DNA from: Myxococcus virescens
Lineage (GTDB): Bacteria; Myxococcota; Myxococcia; Myxococcales; Myxococcaceae
Reading direction: 5' to 3'
Assembly (NCBI RefSeq): GCF_900101905.1
Contig: NZ_FNAJ01000031.1
Coordinates: 1 to 46,179, forward strand
Length of the DNA: 46,179 nucleotides
Shown here: positions 8,916-17,029 of the stretch, piece by piece
How positions within the stretch are numbered: the stretch's first letter is position 1
Layout: each line of letters begins with the position of its first letter
Translations under genes and position numbers: made by a program
The notes under the pieces: generated by a model
Database searches by the model: none
The model's input: only the letters and a program-made list of their open reading frames with translations
What the model was told of the DNA's origin: nothing

Positions 8916-9899
8916 TCAGTACGCGTACTCCCAGCCGCCGCGCCCACTGGTGCGGGCTCCCAGGCGGGCACCCAGCTCCCGGAGCCGGCGGACCCGCTCG
9001 GGGATGGGCGGGTGGGTGGAGAACAGGGCCATGACTCCGCCGCGGTGGAGCGGGTTGACGATGAAGAGGTGGGCGGTGGCGGGAGCCCTGTCGTAGGGAA
9101 TGGCCTCCGCTCCGCGTTCCAGCTTCAGCAGGGCATTGGCGAGCGCGTCCGGGTCGCCCGCCAGCTCGGCGCCCGTCTGGTCCGCCCCGTACTCCCGTGA
9201 GCGGCTGACAGCGAGCTGGAGCAGCGTGGCGGCGACGGGGGCCACCAGCAGCAGGCCCAGGTTGGCGAAGGCGCTTCCCAATCCGCCGCGCTCGTCGTTG
9301 TCGCCCCGGCTGAGCATGGAGCCGCCGAACCAGAAGAGCATCTGCGCGGCGTAGCTGATGATGCCGGCCAGGGTCGCCGCCACCGTGCCGATGAGGGTGT
9401 CCCGGTTGCGCACGTGCCCCAGTTCATGGGCCAGTACGCCTTCCAGCTCGCGCCGGTCGAGCAGCTCCATCAGGCCCGCCGTCACCGCGATGGCGGCGTG
9501 GCTGGGGTTGCGGCCCGTGGCGAACGCGTTGGGCGCCGCCGTGGGGAGGATGTAGACCTTGGGCTTTGGCATGCCCGCGCGGGAGGCCAGCCGCGCCACC
9601 ATGTCGTGCAGCCAGGGCGCCTGCTCGTAGGGCAACGGCCTGGCGCCGTGGATGGCCAAGGCAATCCGGTCGCTGAACCAGTAGGAGCCGAAGTTCATCA
9701 CCACCGCGAAGAGGCCGGCGAAGAGCAGGCCTTGCGGGCCGCCCAGTCGGTCGCCGATGACGAGCACCAGGGCCGTGAGCCCGGCCAGCAACACGGTCGT
9801 CTTGAGCGCGTTGCCCAGCCGGTGCCAACCGCCTCCTCCGTGCAGTGCTGGCCGGTCCGCGCCGGCGCGGGCCGTATCCTGGGAAGAATGGAGCGCCAT
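8916..9899 (-). CDS. HtpX-like M48 zinc metalloprotease, membrane-bound
   Basis: Residues about 33-76 make two membrane helices, followed by the M48 peptidase domain with HELGH (His158, Glu159, His162) and a downstream glutamate ligand in SREYGAD (Glu236), separated by further hydrophobic segments. HtpX proteases degrade misfolded inner-membrane proteins with the active site in the cytoplasm. The protein has 327 residues from the ATG at 9899, which has GAGG five bases upstream; a longer GTG frame from 9983 would add a Pro/Ser-rich leader and is less likely. The N-terminal Gly/His-rich leader of about 25 residues is slightly unusual for HtpX. Confidence 0.92.
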   Translation of the reverse strand: MALHSSQDTARAGADRPALHGGGGWHRLGNALKTTVLLAGLTALVLVIGDRLGGPQGLLFAGLFAVVMNFGSYWFSDRIALAIHGARPLPYEQAPWLHDMVARLASRAGMPKPKVYILPTAAPNAFATGRNPSHAAIAVTAGLMELLDRRELEGVLAHELGHVRNRDTLIGTVAATLAGIISYAAQMLFWFGGSMLSRGDNDERGGLGSAFANLGLLLVAPVAATLLQLAVSRSREYGADQTGAELAGDPDALANALLKLERGAEAIPYDRAPATAHLFIVNPLHRGGVMALFSTHPPIPERVRRLRELGARLGARTSGRGGWEYAY

Positions 9900-9996
9900 G
9901 GCCGCCTCGTTTCCGGAAGACCCCGCGGGGCCCTCTGGAAACGTAAACCAGCGTGAGAGCTCGGCAATGACGGGGGACGGCACGCCCCCGGGACAG

Positions 9997-10048
9997 GGGG
10001 CAGGGGGCCTGGCTGCAACGGCGCACCCTCCACCCAGCCCCTTGCCCC
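9997..10048 (-). terminator. possible terminator downstream of the gamma-carboxylase homologue
   Basis: A G-rich arm (GGGGCAGGGGGCCTGG) and a C-rich arm (CCAGCCCCTTGCCCC) can pair imperfectly across about 20 bases. It lies just 3' of the minus-strand gene ending at 10058. There is no clear U tract. Confidence 0.4.
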
Positions 10049-10057
10049 TTACCGTTC

Positions 10058-11512
10058 CTACGGGCGCTCAGCCGTCGCGCCGCGCAGCGGAGAGCGCAAG
10101 CGGATGGGCGGCGACTCCGGCGCCGGGCGGATCCACCGCTTGGGCGCGAGGCCGTCCACCTCCCGAGCGAGGTCCACGTCCGGGTCCACCAGCAGCTCCG
10201 CGGGGCGGCCATTGAGCGACACCTGGGCGTCGACGTGGACCTGGACGCGGCCCTTGCCCTGCGCCTCGAAGTCCCGGGCGATGTGCCGCGCCAACTGGAG
10301 GATGAGGTCCGGCTGCACCGACATCTCCCGCTCCTGGAGGCGGGTGAGGTACTGGCTGGGCGCGACGTGCCACTCCCGGTCCGACGCCGGGTCGCGGACG
10401 ATGAAGGTCACGCTGCCGTTCTTCTCGCGCGCCATCACGCGCCAGGAGAAGCGCATGCCCTGCTCGTGCCACAGGACGTTGCCGCCGTAGAGGTGGGTGC
10501 GCAGCGGAATGGCGACCTGCACGACGGCGTAGGTCAGGGCCAGTCCGAGCGCCACCTGTCCCTTCCAGCCGGGAGCGCTCAGGGCGGGCGTCGCGGGCGT
10601 TTCCGAGGCGGCCGAAGTCGCGACGGACGTCCGCGCGAGGCGGGCACGCAGCCCGTGGTACAGCCGCCGCGGCCAGGAGGCTTCGAAGAAGACCAGGGCC
10701 CCGGTGACCATGATGACGGGGAACATGCCAATGGGAAACAGCGCGGAGGTGGCCGCGTGGAACCCGAGCACCACCACATAGGCGAAGGGCCGCAGCTTCC
10801 GGGTGAGGAGGAAGGCGACGATGGTGGTGTCGAAGAGGAATCCCGACCAGGCCGCGACGTAGGCGACCCAGGGCTCGTCGAGCATGGGACCGACGAGGGG
10901 CAGGCTCGTCCGAGCCGACAGCCAGATGCTGAGCGGCTGGGCATGGAGCAGCCAGTCACCGGTCAGCTTCGCCAGCCCCGCGAAGACGTACACCACGCCC
11001 ACCTGGAAGCGCAGCAGCAGCGTGCACCACGAGGGCAGCCAGTCGCTGCGCAGCGCGGGCTTGCGCCAGGCATCCACCGAGAAGGCCCGGTGCGCCGGCA
11101 CGACGAGCATCAGCCCGAGGAGCAGGCTCACCAGGTAGTAGTGATTGAGGTAGTTGCTGACGTCCACGAGCTGGACGTAGGTGAAGGCGACGAACAGCAG
11201 GCCCACTGTCACGCGGTAGAAGAGGCCCGCCGCCATGCAGAGCCCGAGCACCGCGAGCGCCGCGAAGACCGTGTGCATCCACGGCGCCGGCAGCGCGGGC
11301 ACCCAGCCGAAGCCCCAGTAGGTGAAGTGGAAGCGGGGGCCGGTGAACAGCACGTCCACCCAGCCGTAGGCGAGGAACCGGACCGCTGAGACGAAGATGA
11401 GCAGCCCCAGCGCCACGCGGAACGCCACCAGCGCCGCGATGTCTCGCGGCGCCAGCAGCACCTTCCAGATGCGCTCGGACGCGGGGCGCTCGCCGGACGC
11501 CACCTCAGTCAT
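10058..11512 (-). CDS. vitamin K-dependent gamma-carboxylase homologue (HTTM-domain membrane protein)
   Basis: A 484-residue multipass protein matching animal gamma-glutamyl carboxylase over its whole core. The block NYLNHYYLVSLL corresponds to the mammalian NNHSYLYGLL region, so His124 aligns with His160. VYVFAGLAKLTGDW corresponds to the KKLDADW region, so Lys182 aligns with the catalytic-base Lys218, while the neighbouring Lys217 is Ala here. AHRAFSVDAW and the soluble C-terminal part (GMRFSWRVM, DAQVSLNGRP, LVDPDVDL) also align. Alignments are from memory. The eukaryotic enzyme oxidises vitamin K hydroquinone and carboxylates Glu residues; bacterial HTTM homologues are poorly understood. 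Its ATG overlaps the imelysin stop by eight bases, so the two are translationally coupled. Confidence 0.88.
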   Translation of the reverse strand: MTEVASGERPASERIWKVLLAPRDIAALVAFRVALGLLIFVSAVRFLAYGWVDVLFTGPRFHFTYWGFGWVPALPAPWMHTVFAALAVLGLCMAAGLFYRVTVGLLFVAFTYVQLVDVSNYLNHYYLVSLLLGLMLVVPAHRAFSVDAWRKPALRSDWLPSWCTLLLRFQVGVVYVFAGLAKLTGDWLLHAQPLSIWLSARTSLPLVGPMLDEPWVAYVAAWSGFLFDTTIVAFLLTRKLRPFAYVVVLGFHAATSALFPIGMFPVIMVTGALVFFEASWPRRLYHGLRARLARTSVATSAASETPATPALSAPGWKGQVALGLALTYAVVQVAIPLRTHLYGGNVLWHEQGMRFSWRVMAREKNGSVTFIVRDPASDREWHVAPSQYLTRLQEREMSVQPDLILQLARHIARDFEAQGKGRVQVHVDAQVSLNGRPAELLVDPDVDLAREVDGLAPKRWIRPAPESPPIRLRSPLRGATAERP

Positions 11513-12743
11513 TGTCCCCCTCGACGGACTGGGGCAGCTCCAGGTCCAGCACGGTGACGAGCTCCGTCTTGAGCACGTCCGTCACGCTCTTGATGGCGTC
11601 GTACATCGTACGCATCGCGGCCTTGTCCTGAGCCAGGACCGTCGCCAGGTCTTCACCCGGAACAGCGTCGATGCCCGCCGCCGCCGCCGCGTTGCGCTCG
11701 CGCAGCTTCGCCGCCAGCGCGTCGGCGCCCGAGGCCTCGAGCAGGTCGTCGAAGCCCGTGCCGGAGAAGTTCTCGCCGCAGCCTTCCGTGATGCGCCGGT
11801 AGCCCACCAGGTTGGCCCGGATGTTCGCCTTCGAGCGCGCGGCGAACTGTGACTCCAGGTGTTCGGGGCACGTCGACGTGGCGCAGTCACGCAGCGCCAG
11901 CGGCCGTGCCACCTTGAGGTCCTTCACCTCGCGCTCGAAGTAGAAGATGGCGTCGCTCACGGAGTTCAGCGCCGCCTGCGTGGAGGGGTACACGGCATTG
12001 CCGGAGCCCGCCGTCGTCAACGTCCGGCCGAAATTCTCCTGGTCCGGGGCCCACGCGTTCACCAGCGCGTCCGCGCGGCGGCGGACGTCGGCGGCCACCA
12101 CGGCGGCGTACGCCCGCTTGCGCGCGGCCCGCTCGTCCGTGGACAGCGCCGCCCACGTGCCCTGGGACACGATGACGGAGGTGCCGGGGCAGGCGGTGTC
12201 GTTGCCCTCGAAGAAGAGCAGGTACTCCAGCGCGTACAGGCCGCGGCGGCTCACCAGTGAGCTGTCGAAGCTCTCCGACTCGTAGCTGCGGTTGACGATC
12301 TGCTCCTCGAGGGCGCACCGGCTGACCAGGGGCCACGAGTAGATGTTGTCGCGAATCTCCGCGCCGCCCGGGAGGCTGCGGGGCGCGGCGGGACCGAACT
12401 GCATCACCTCCGCCACCTGCCACGCGTCCATGGCCTGGTGGTAGGCCTCGCGCGCGGCGTCTCGCGTGGTGGCATCCGGCGTGGCCGCGTGGGCCGCGAC
12501 GGCGCCCTCCAGCGCGGTGGCCGCGGTCTGGAACTCACGTGCCGTCTGCAGCACACAGGCCCCGGACGACTCCAGCAGCGCGGCGCGCGTCGCCGCCACC
12601 GCGTCGTTCGGATTGTCCGTCCCTGCGTCCTGCGGGGTCACCTTGTCCGACTTGCACGCGGACAGGGAGAGGAGGGCGGGCACCGCGAGCGCGATGGCGC
12701 GCGCACGCAGGACGGAGAGGGGGCGCGATGACTCGGTGTTCAT
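11505..12743 (-). CDS. imelysin-family lipoprotein (peptidase M75 fold, iron-regulated type)
   Basis: From the ATG at 12743 the protein has 412 residues and a lipoprotein signal ending LSAC (Cys30). The remainder is the helical imelysin fold, with recognisable blocks DAWQVAEVMQFGPAA, IRDNIYSWPLV, RRGLYALEYLLF and GYRRITEGCGENFSGTGFDDLL. Imelysin proteins are periplasmic or surface factors linked to iron acquisition (IrpA/EfeM-like) rather than proven proteases. The family GxHxxE motif reads G168-L-Y170-A-L-E173, so the His is replaced by Tyr. A Fur-like box lies 25-43 bases upstream of the start. It is cotranscribed with the gamma-carboxylase homologue. A longer frame from 12791 would run into that box. 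Confidence 0.93.
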   Translation of the reverse strand: MNTESSRPLSVLRARAIALAVPALLSLSACKSDKVTPQDAGTDNPNDAVAATRAALLESSGACVLQTAREFQTAATALEGAVAAHAATPDATTRDAAREAYHQAMDAWQVAEVMQFGPAAPRSLPGGAEIRDNIYSWPLVSRCALEEQIVNRSYESESFDSSLVSRRGLYALEYLLFFEGNDTACPGTSVIVSQGTWAALSTDERAARKRAYAAVVAADVRRRADALVNAWAPDQENFGRTLTTAGSGNAVYPSTQAALNSVSDAIFYFEREVKDLKVARPLALRDCATSTCPEHLESQFAARSKANIRANLVGYRRITEGCGENFSGTGFDDLLEASGADALAAKLRERNAAAAAGIDAVPGEDLATVLAQDKAAMRTMYDAIKSVTDVLKTELVTVLDLELPQSVEGDND

Positions 12744-12767
12744 GTCCGGGCTCGCTAGCACGCCGAT

Positions 12768-12786
12768 GTTGTTAATGACAATCAAC
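12768..12786 (-). promoter_or_regulatory. Fur-like box in front of imelysin
   Basis: The plus-strand segment contains TAATGACAATCA, 11 of 12 matches to the core TAATGATAATCA of the classical Fur consensus. It lies just upstream of the imelysin start, where ferric-Fur would block transcription when iron is sufficient. The A/T-rich stretch stands out against the surrounding GC-rich DNA. Confidence 0.6.
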
Positions 12787-12878
12787 TTCAAAGTTTGCCC
12801 GGGGAAACGTGCGGGTTTCCACAGGTTGGGTGTTGACCCGTCGCGGTCTTCCGGAGTACGAGGCGGACGCGAAGAAAC

Positions 12879-12893
12879 TGATAACGATTATCG
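12879..12893 (+). promoter_or_regulatory. Fur box in front of the delta-60 lipoprotein and receptor
   Basis: TGATAACGATTATCG matches the 7-1-7 Fur dyad TGATAATNATTATCA at all but the outer and one inner position, and is nearly palindromic. It lies about 38 bases before the ATG at 12932. Together with the box at 12768-12786 it makes the intergenic region a two-sided iron-responsive control region. Confidence 0.75.
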
Positions 12894-12931
12894 TTTGCAG
12901 TTCGACGAGTTCCTGAGGAGGGGAAAACATC

Positions 12932-14404
12932 ATGTTGAAGACGGTGAAGCACCGTAGCTTCCTGGTGCGTGGAGCCGCGCTGGCGCTCACGCTGGCGTGC
13001 ATGACGGGCTGTGGCGACGACGACGAGCCCACGCCGACGCCTGACGCGGGCACCAACACGGACGCCGGCACGGACGCGGGCACGAACCCGACGCCTGACG
13101 CGGGCTCCGGCGCGCCGGACAGCGACATCGCGGTGGTCCGCTTCAACGAGGACGGTACGCACGACACGACGTTCGGTGCGGGCGGCGTGACGCACGTGGA
13201 CTTTGGCACTGGCCGTGACGGCACGCGTGACTCGCTGTGGGACGTGCGTGTGGACGGCACGGACCGCATCGTGCTGTTCGGAAACAAGCGCGCGGACGGT
13301 ACGCGCGCGGACACCGACCGCGTGGTGGCCCGCCTGACGGCGGCGGGCGCGCTGGACACGACGTTCGGCTCGACCGAGACGCCCAACGGGTTCAGCGTCC
13401 TCAACCTGTCCAACCTGAACGACGGCATGCGCTACGGCTTCATCCAGCCGGACGGCAAGATCATGACGTCCGGCTACACCTCCATGCCCACGGGCGTGGG
13501 TGCGCAGGCGGCCAACCGCATCGTGCTGCAGCGCCTGAACGACAACGGCAAGGCGGACGACGCGTTCGGCTGGAAGGGCGTCGTGACGTCCGCGCCGTTC
13601 CAGGCCCAGAGCGAGACCAACCCTGAGTGGGGCATGGCCGAGTCCTACGCCGTGGGCATGCAGTCCAACGGCAGCTACGTGACGACCGGCTACGGCCGCT
13701 CCGCGTCCTCCGGCGCGGTGGACCTGGTGTCCTTCCGCTACACCGCCACGGGCGCGCTCGACCCGACGTGGGGCACGGGCGGCGCCGTGGTGCTGGACCT
13801 GGTCGGTGACAACGACCGCGGCCGCAACCTGGTGGTCCTGAACGACGACCGCGTCCTGCACGTGGGCAGCGGCTCCCTGGGCGCGCAGAACAACCAGGCC
13901 CTCCTCCTGGTGCAGACGCCGGATGGCCAGCCGGACACGACCTTCGCGCCGGAAGGCTACAAGACCTTCAGCCTGGACCGCCCGGAGCAGGCCTTCTTCG
14001 GCGTGGCCAAGTCGACGGACGGCAACTGGGCCGCCGCGGTGGGGTACCGCGCGGGTGGCAACCAGAACGACGACGGCATCCTCGCCATCATCCCCACGAA
14101 CGGCTCGGCGGAGGAGGTCATCATCAAGGCCACGCCGATCTCCACCACGGAGAACGACCGCTTCTGGTCCGTTGCCTTCGACTCGACCAACCGCATCTAC
14201 GCGGCGGGCTTCGTGACCGAGGGTGGCGACAACCAGATGGTGGTGGCGCGCTTCACCACCGATGGCAACCTCGACACGACCTTCGGCACCGGCGGTATCG
14301 CGAAGATCAACGTCGCGACCGCGGCCACCGAGGAGACCGCTCGCGGCATCGCCATCCAGACGGATGGAAAGATCGTCATCGGCGGTCCCATTGAGAAGCA
14401 GTAA
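12932..14404 (+). CDS. delta-60 repeat lipoprotein, Fur-controlled
   Basis: A 490-residue predicted lipoprotein: basic start, hydrophobic core, Cys27 in CMTGC (a loose lipobox). Residues about 28-64 are an Asp/Thr/Pro/Gly linker with near-identical TDAG and PDAG units. From residue 65 on it carries at least six delta-60-type repeats ending in motifs such as RFNEDGTHDTTFGAGG, RLNDNGKADDAFGWKG, RYTATGALDPTWGTGG and RFTTDGNLDTTFGTGG, which should form a beta-propeller-like structure. A strong ribosome-binding site (GAGGAGGGG) precedes the ATG. It is first in a plus-strand arm with the TonB receptor, though a terminator-like hairpin separates them. Its role is unknown; a surface-exposed receptor partner or iron-ligand binder is an inference. 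Confidence 0.9.
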   Translation: MLKTVKHRSFLVRGAALALTLACMTGCGDDDEPTPTPDAGTNTDAGTDAGTNPTPDAGSGAPDSDIAVVRFNEDGTHDTTFGAGGVTHVDFGTGRDGTRDSLWDVRVDGTDRIVLFGNKRADGTRADTDRVVARLTAAGALDTTFGSTETPNGFSVLNLSNLNDGMRYGFIQPDGKIMTSGYTSMPTGVGAQAANRIVLQRLNDNGKADDAFGWKGVVTSAPFQAQSETNPEWGMAESYAVGMQSNGSYVTTGYGRSASSGAVDLVSFRYTATGALDPTWGTGGAVVLDLVGDNDRGRNLVVLNDDRVLHVGSGSLGAQNNQALLLVQTPDGQPDTTFAPEGYKTFSLDRPEQAFFGVAKSTDGNWAAAVGYRAGGNQNDDGILAIIPTNGSAEEVIIKATPISTTENDRFWSVAFDSTNRIYAAGFVTEGGDNQMVVARFTTDGNLDTTFGTGGIAKINVATAATEETARGIAIQTDGKIVIGGPIEKQ

Positions 14405-14424
14405 TCGCTGACGCAGTGTAGAAG

Positions 14425-14484
14425 CAGGAGCCGGGGAAGGCGGTCCGCGCGCGGGCGGGCCTCCATCCCTGGCTCCTGGCTTTT
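14425..14484 (+). terminator. hairpin with T run between the delta-60 lipoprotein and receptor genes
   Basis: CAGGAGCCGGGGA and TCCCTGGCTCCTG pair over 13 positions (one G-U), and GCTTTT follows the 3' arm. It lies 20 bases after the lipoprotein stop. It likely ends or attenuates the lipoprotein transcript, so the receptor may be expressed at a lower level or from its own promoter. Confidence 0.65.
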
Positions 14485-14527
14485 GAGTCGTCGGACATCC
14501 CGGTCAGACAAGGTCGAAACGCTTCAG

Positions 14528-16996
14528 ATGGCACTGTTCGAGCAGAAGTTGATGTGGGCGCGGAGCTGGACACTTCCGGCGCTCTTGCTGGCATGGGCCT
14601 CCCCGGCCGCGGCGCAGTCCGAGCCGCCCGAGGACGCCGCCGCCGTGGCTCCCGAGCCGTCTCAGGTGCAGGACGCCGCCGCCGTTCCTGAAGCGCCGCA
14701 GGCGCAGGACACCGCCGCCGTTCCTGAAGCGTCGCAGGCGCAGGACACCGCCGCCGTTCCTGAAGCGCCGCTGGCGCAGGACACCGCCGCCGCGGAGACG
14801 CAGCAGGCCGAGTCGGCGCAGGCGCCCGAGGGCGACGCGCCGCTGGCCACCGAGCCTGCCTCGGGCGAGCCACTGGTGCTGGAGCCTTCACCCGAGGCGG
14901 TGGAGAAGCGATTCGAGAGCGTGGTGGTGGGCACCTCGGAGGCGCGCACGAGCGGCTCCATCCACGTGCTCAAGCCCGCGCAGTTGGAGCGCTTCGAGCG
15001 CGATGACCCGGCCGCCATCCTCCAGACGGTGCCCGGTGTGTACTCCCGCGGCGAGGACGGCTTCGGCCTGCGGCCGAACGTGGGCTTGCGCGGCGTCAAT
15101 CCGGACCGAAGCAAGAAGGTCACCCTTTTGGAGGACGGTGTCCTCTTCGGCCCCGCGCCGTACTCCGCGCCGGCGGCCTACTACTTCCCGCTGGCCACGC
15201 GCATGCAGAGCATCCGCGTGCTCAAGGGGCCCTCGGCCATCCAGCAGGGACCGCAGACGGTGGGCGGCTCCGTGGAGTTCATCACCCGGGACATCCCCGC
15301 GTCCGAGTCCGCCTGGCTGGACGTGGCGGGCGGCGAGTACCTCTACGGCAAGGCCCACGGCGTCTTCGGCGCCAGCACCGAGCGCGCGGGCTTCCTGCTC
15401 GAAGGCGTCCACCTTCGCAGCGACGGCTTCAAGGAGCTGGACACCGTTGGCGGCAACACGGGCTTCACCCGCAACGAGTGGATGGCCAAGGGCCGCTACC
15501 AGCTCGTCCCCGAGGGCCCCGTGCGCCAGACGCTCCAGGTCAAGCTGGGCTACTCGGACGAGGACTCGAACGAGACGTACCTGGGCCTGAGCAGCGCGGA
15601 CTTCGCCGCCGCGCCGCTGCGCCGCTACGTCGCGAGCGCCCTGGACCACATGAAGTGGCACCGCACGCAGGTGGTGCTCAGCCACGAGCTCGAAGCGGGC
15701 GGGCTGGCCGTGACGACGTCCGTCTACCGGCATGACCTGAGCCGGGCGTGGCGCAAGGTGAACCGCTTCCGCGGCGCCTCCATCGCCAGCGTGCTGGCGG
15801 ACCCCACGAGCGCGCGCAACTCCATCTACTACGGCGTGCTCACTGGCGAGCTGGACTCGTCGTCGTCCCAGGACGCGCTGCTCATCGGCCCCAACGACCG
15901 CACGTACGTGTCCCAGGGCCTCCAGAGCATCGCCCGTTGGACAGCCACCACCGGCCCGCTGAGCCACAACCTCGAGCTGGGCGCGCGCTTCCACTACGAC
16001 AGCATCCGCCGCCTCCACACCGAGGATGCCTTCCTGATGCAGGGCGGCCAGCTCGTGCGGACCAGCGAGCCCACGTACACGACGGCCGACAACAAGGACT
16101 CCACGCACGCCATCGCCCTGCACGCGACGGACGCCATTGGCTGGGGGCCCCTGGTGCTGACGCCGGGCGTGCGCATGGAAATCATCCGCTCGGCGTCGCG
16201 GAACCACCTGACGGGCACCGAGTCGAGCGGCGCGCTGGAGGTGCTCATGCCGGGCATGGGCATCTACGGCGCACTGACGCGCGAGCTGGGCCTGTTCGCG
16301 GGCGCCTATCGCGGCTTCTCGCCCCCGGCGCCCGGACAGCCGGACGCGGTGCTGCCGGAGAAGAGCATCAACTACGAGGCCGGCGCGCGGTGGACCCGCC
16401 GTGGCGAGCGGCTGGAGGCGGTGGGCTTCTTCAACGACTACTCGAACCTCACCGACATCTGCACGTTCTCCAGCGGCTGCCTCAACGACGCCCTCGACCG
16501 GCAGACGGACGCGGGCAAGGCCTACATCTACGGCCTGGAAGTCTTCGGTGAGAAGACCTTCCGTCCGGGCGGGGGCGTGACGTTCCCCGTCTCGCTGTCC
16601 TACACCTTCACGCGCACGCGGCTGCGTGAGGACTTCCAGTCGGCGGACCCGCAGTTCGGCAACGTGCGCGCGGGCGATGAACTGCCCTACGTGCCCATGC
16701 ACCAGCTCTACGCCACCGCGGGCGTGGAGACGTCCTGGGGCGGCCTGGCCCTGAGCGCCTTCTATGTGGATGCCATGCGCGAGCAGGCGGGGCAGGGCGA
16801 GGTGCCTCCGGAAGAGCTGACGGACGCGCTGCTGACGTTCGACGTCAACGCGAGTTGGAACTTCTCCCGCTGGGGGCAGCTGTACCTGAGCGCGCGCAAC
16901 ATCCTGGACGAGCAGGCCGTCGTGTCGCGCCGTCCCTACGGTGCCCGGCCCAACGCGCCTCGGGCCGTCATCGTGGGCGTCAAGCTGGGCATCTGA
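14528..16996 (+). CDS. TonB-dependent outer-membrane receptor, FecA-like
   Basis: An 822-residue receptor from the ATG at 14528; an ATG at 14552 also leaves a complete signal peptide (WTLPALLLAWASPAAAQ). After the signal comes an unusual Ala/Pro/Glu/Gln-rich segment of about 80 residues encoded partly by 36-bp tandem repeats, then the plug domain. The plug has the FecA-type run GLRGVNPDRSKKVTLLEDG, LFGPAPYSAPAAYYFPL and IRVLKGPSAIQQGPQTVGG. The 22-strand barrel follows, with the final strand ending VGVKLGI. FecA-type receptors import ferric citrate-like chelates with TonB energy. No sigma/anti-sigma pair is adjacent, so Fur control of the neighbouring gene is the only regulation visible. Confidence 0.93.
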   Translation: MALFEQKLMWARSWTLPALLLAWASPAAAQSEPPEDAAAVAPEPSQVQDAAAVPEAPQAQDTAAVPEASQAQDTAAVPEAPLAQDTAAAETQQAESAQAPEGDAPLATEPASGEPLVLEPSPEAVEKRFESVVVGTSEARTSGSIHVLKPAQLERFERDDPAAILQTVPGVYSRGEDGFGLRPNVGLRGVNPDRSKKVTLLEDGVLFGPAPYSAPAAYYFPLATRMQSIRVLKGPSAIQQGPQTVGGSVEFITRDIPASESAWLDVAGGEYLYGKAHGVFGASTERAGFLLEGVHLRSDGFKELDTVGGNTGFTRNEWMAKGRYQLVPEGPVRQTLQVKLGYSDEDSNETYLGLSSADFAAAPLRRYVASALDHMKWHRTQVVLSHELEAGGLAVTTSVYRHDLSRAWRKVNRFRGASIASVLADPTSARNSIYYGVLTGELDSSSSQDALLIGPNDRTYVSQGLQSIARWTATTGPLSHNLELGARFHYDSIRRLHTEDAFLMQGGQLVRTSEPTYTTADNKDSTHAIALHATDAIGWGPLVLTPGVRMEIIRSASRNHLTGTESSGALEVLMPGMGIYGALTRELGLFAGAYRGFSPPAPGQPDAVLPEKSINYEAGARWTRRGERLEAVGFFNDYSNLTDICTFSSGCLNDALDRQTDAGKAYIYGLEVFGEKTFRPGGGVTFPVSLSYTFTRTRLREDFQSADPQFGNVRAGDELPYVPMHQLYATAGVETSWGGLALSAFYVDAMREQAGQGEVPPEELTDALLTFDVNASWNFSRWGQLYLSARNILDEQAVVSRRPYGARPNAPRAVIVGVKLGI
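14669..14792 (+). repeat. 36-bp in-frame tandem repeats in the TonB receptor N-terminal linker
   Basis: Three consecutive 36-bp units start at 14669, 14705 and 14741, and a fourth breaks off after about 16 bases at 14777. Each encodes a 12-residue unit of the form QD(A/T)AAVPEA(P/S)(Q/L)A. Units differ by one or two bases, so this is recent slippage-type expansion. It lengthens a flexible periplasmic linker ahead of the plug domain. Confidence 0.9.
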
Positions 16997-17029
16997 AGCC
17001 CGGACACAGCCGCGGGCGGCGTCTCGCTT

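Noticed and set aside
14669..14792. Repeats as a possible CRISPR array
   Set aside because: Units are contiguous without spacers and stay in the receptor reading frame, so they are coding tandem repeats.
14888..16702. 604-codon minus-strand open frame opposite the TonB receptor
   Set aside because: Shadow of the receptor gene; no family features, Arg/Val/Ala/His-rich composition.
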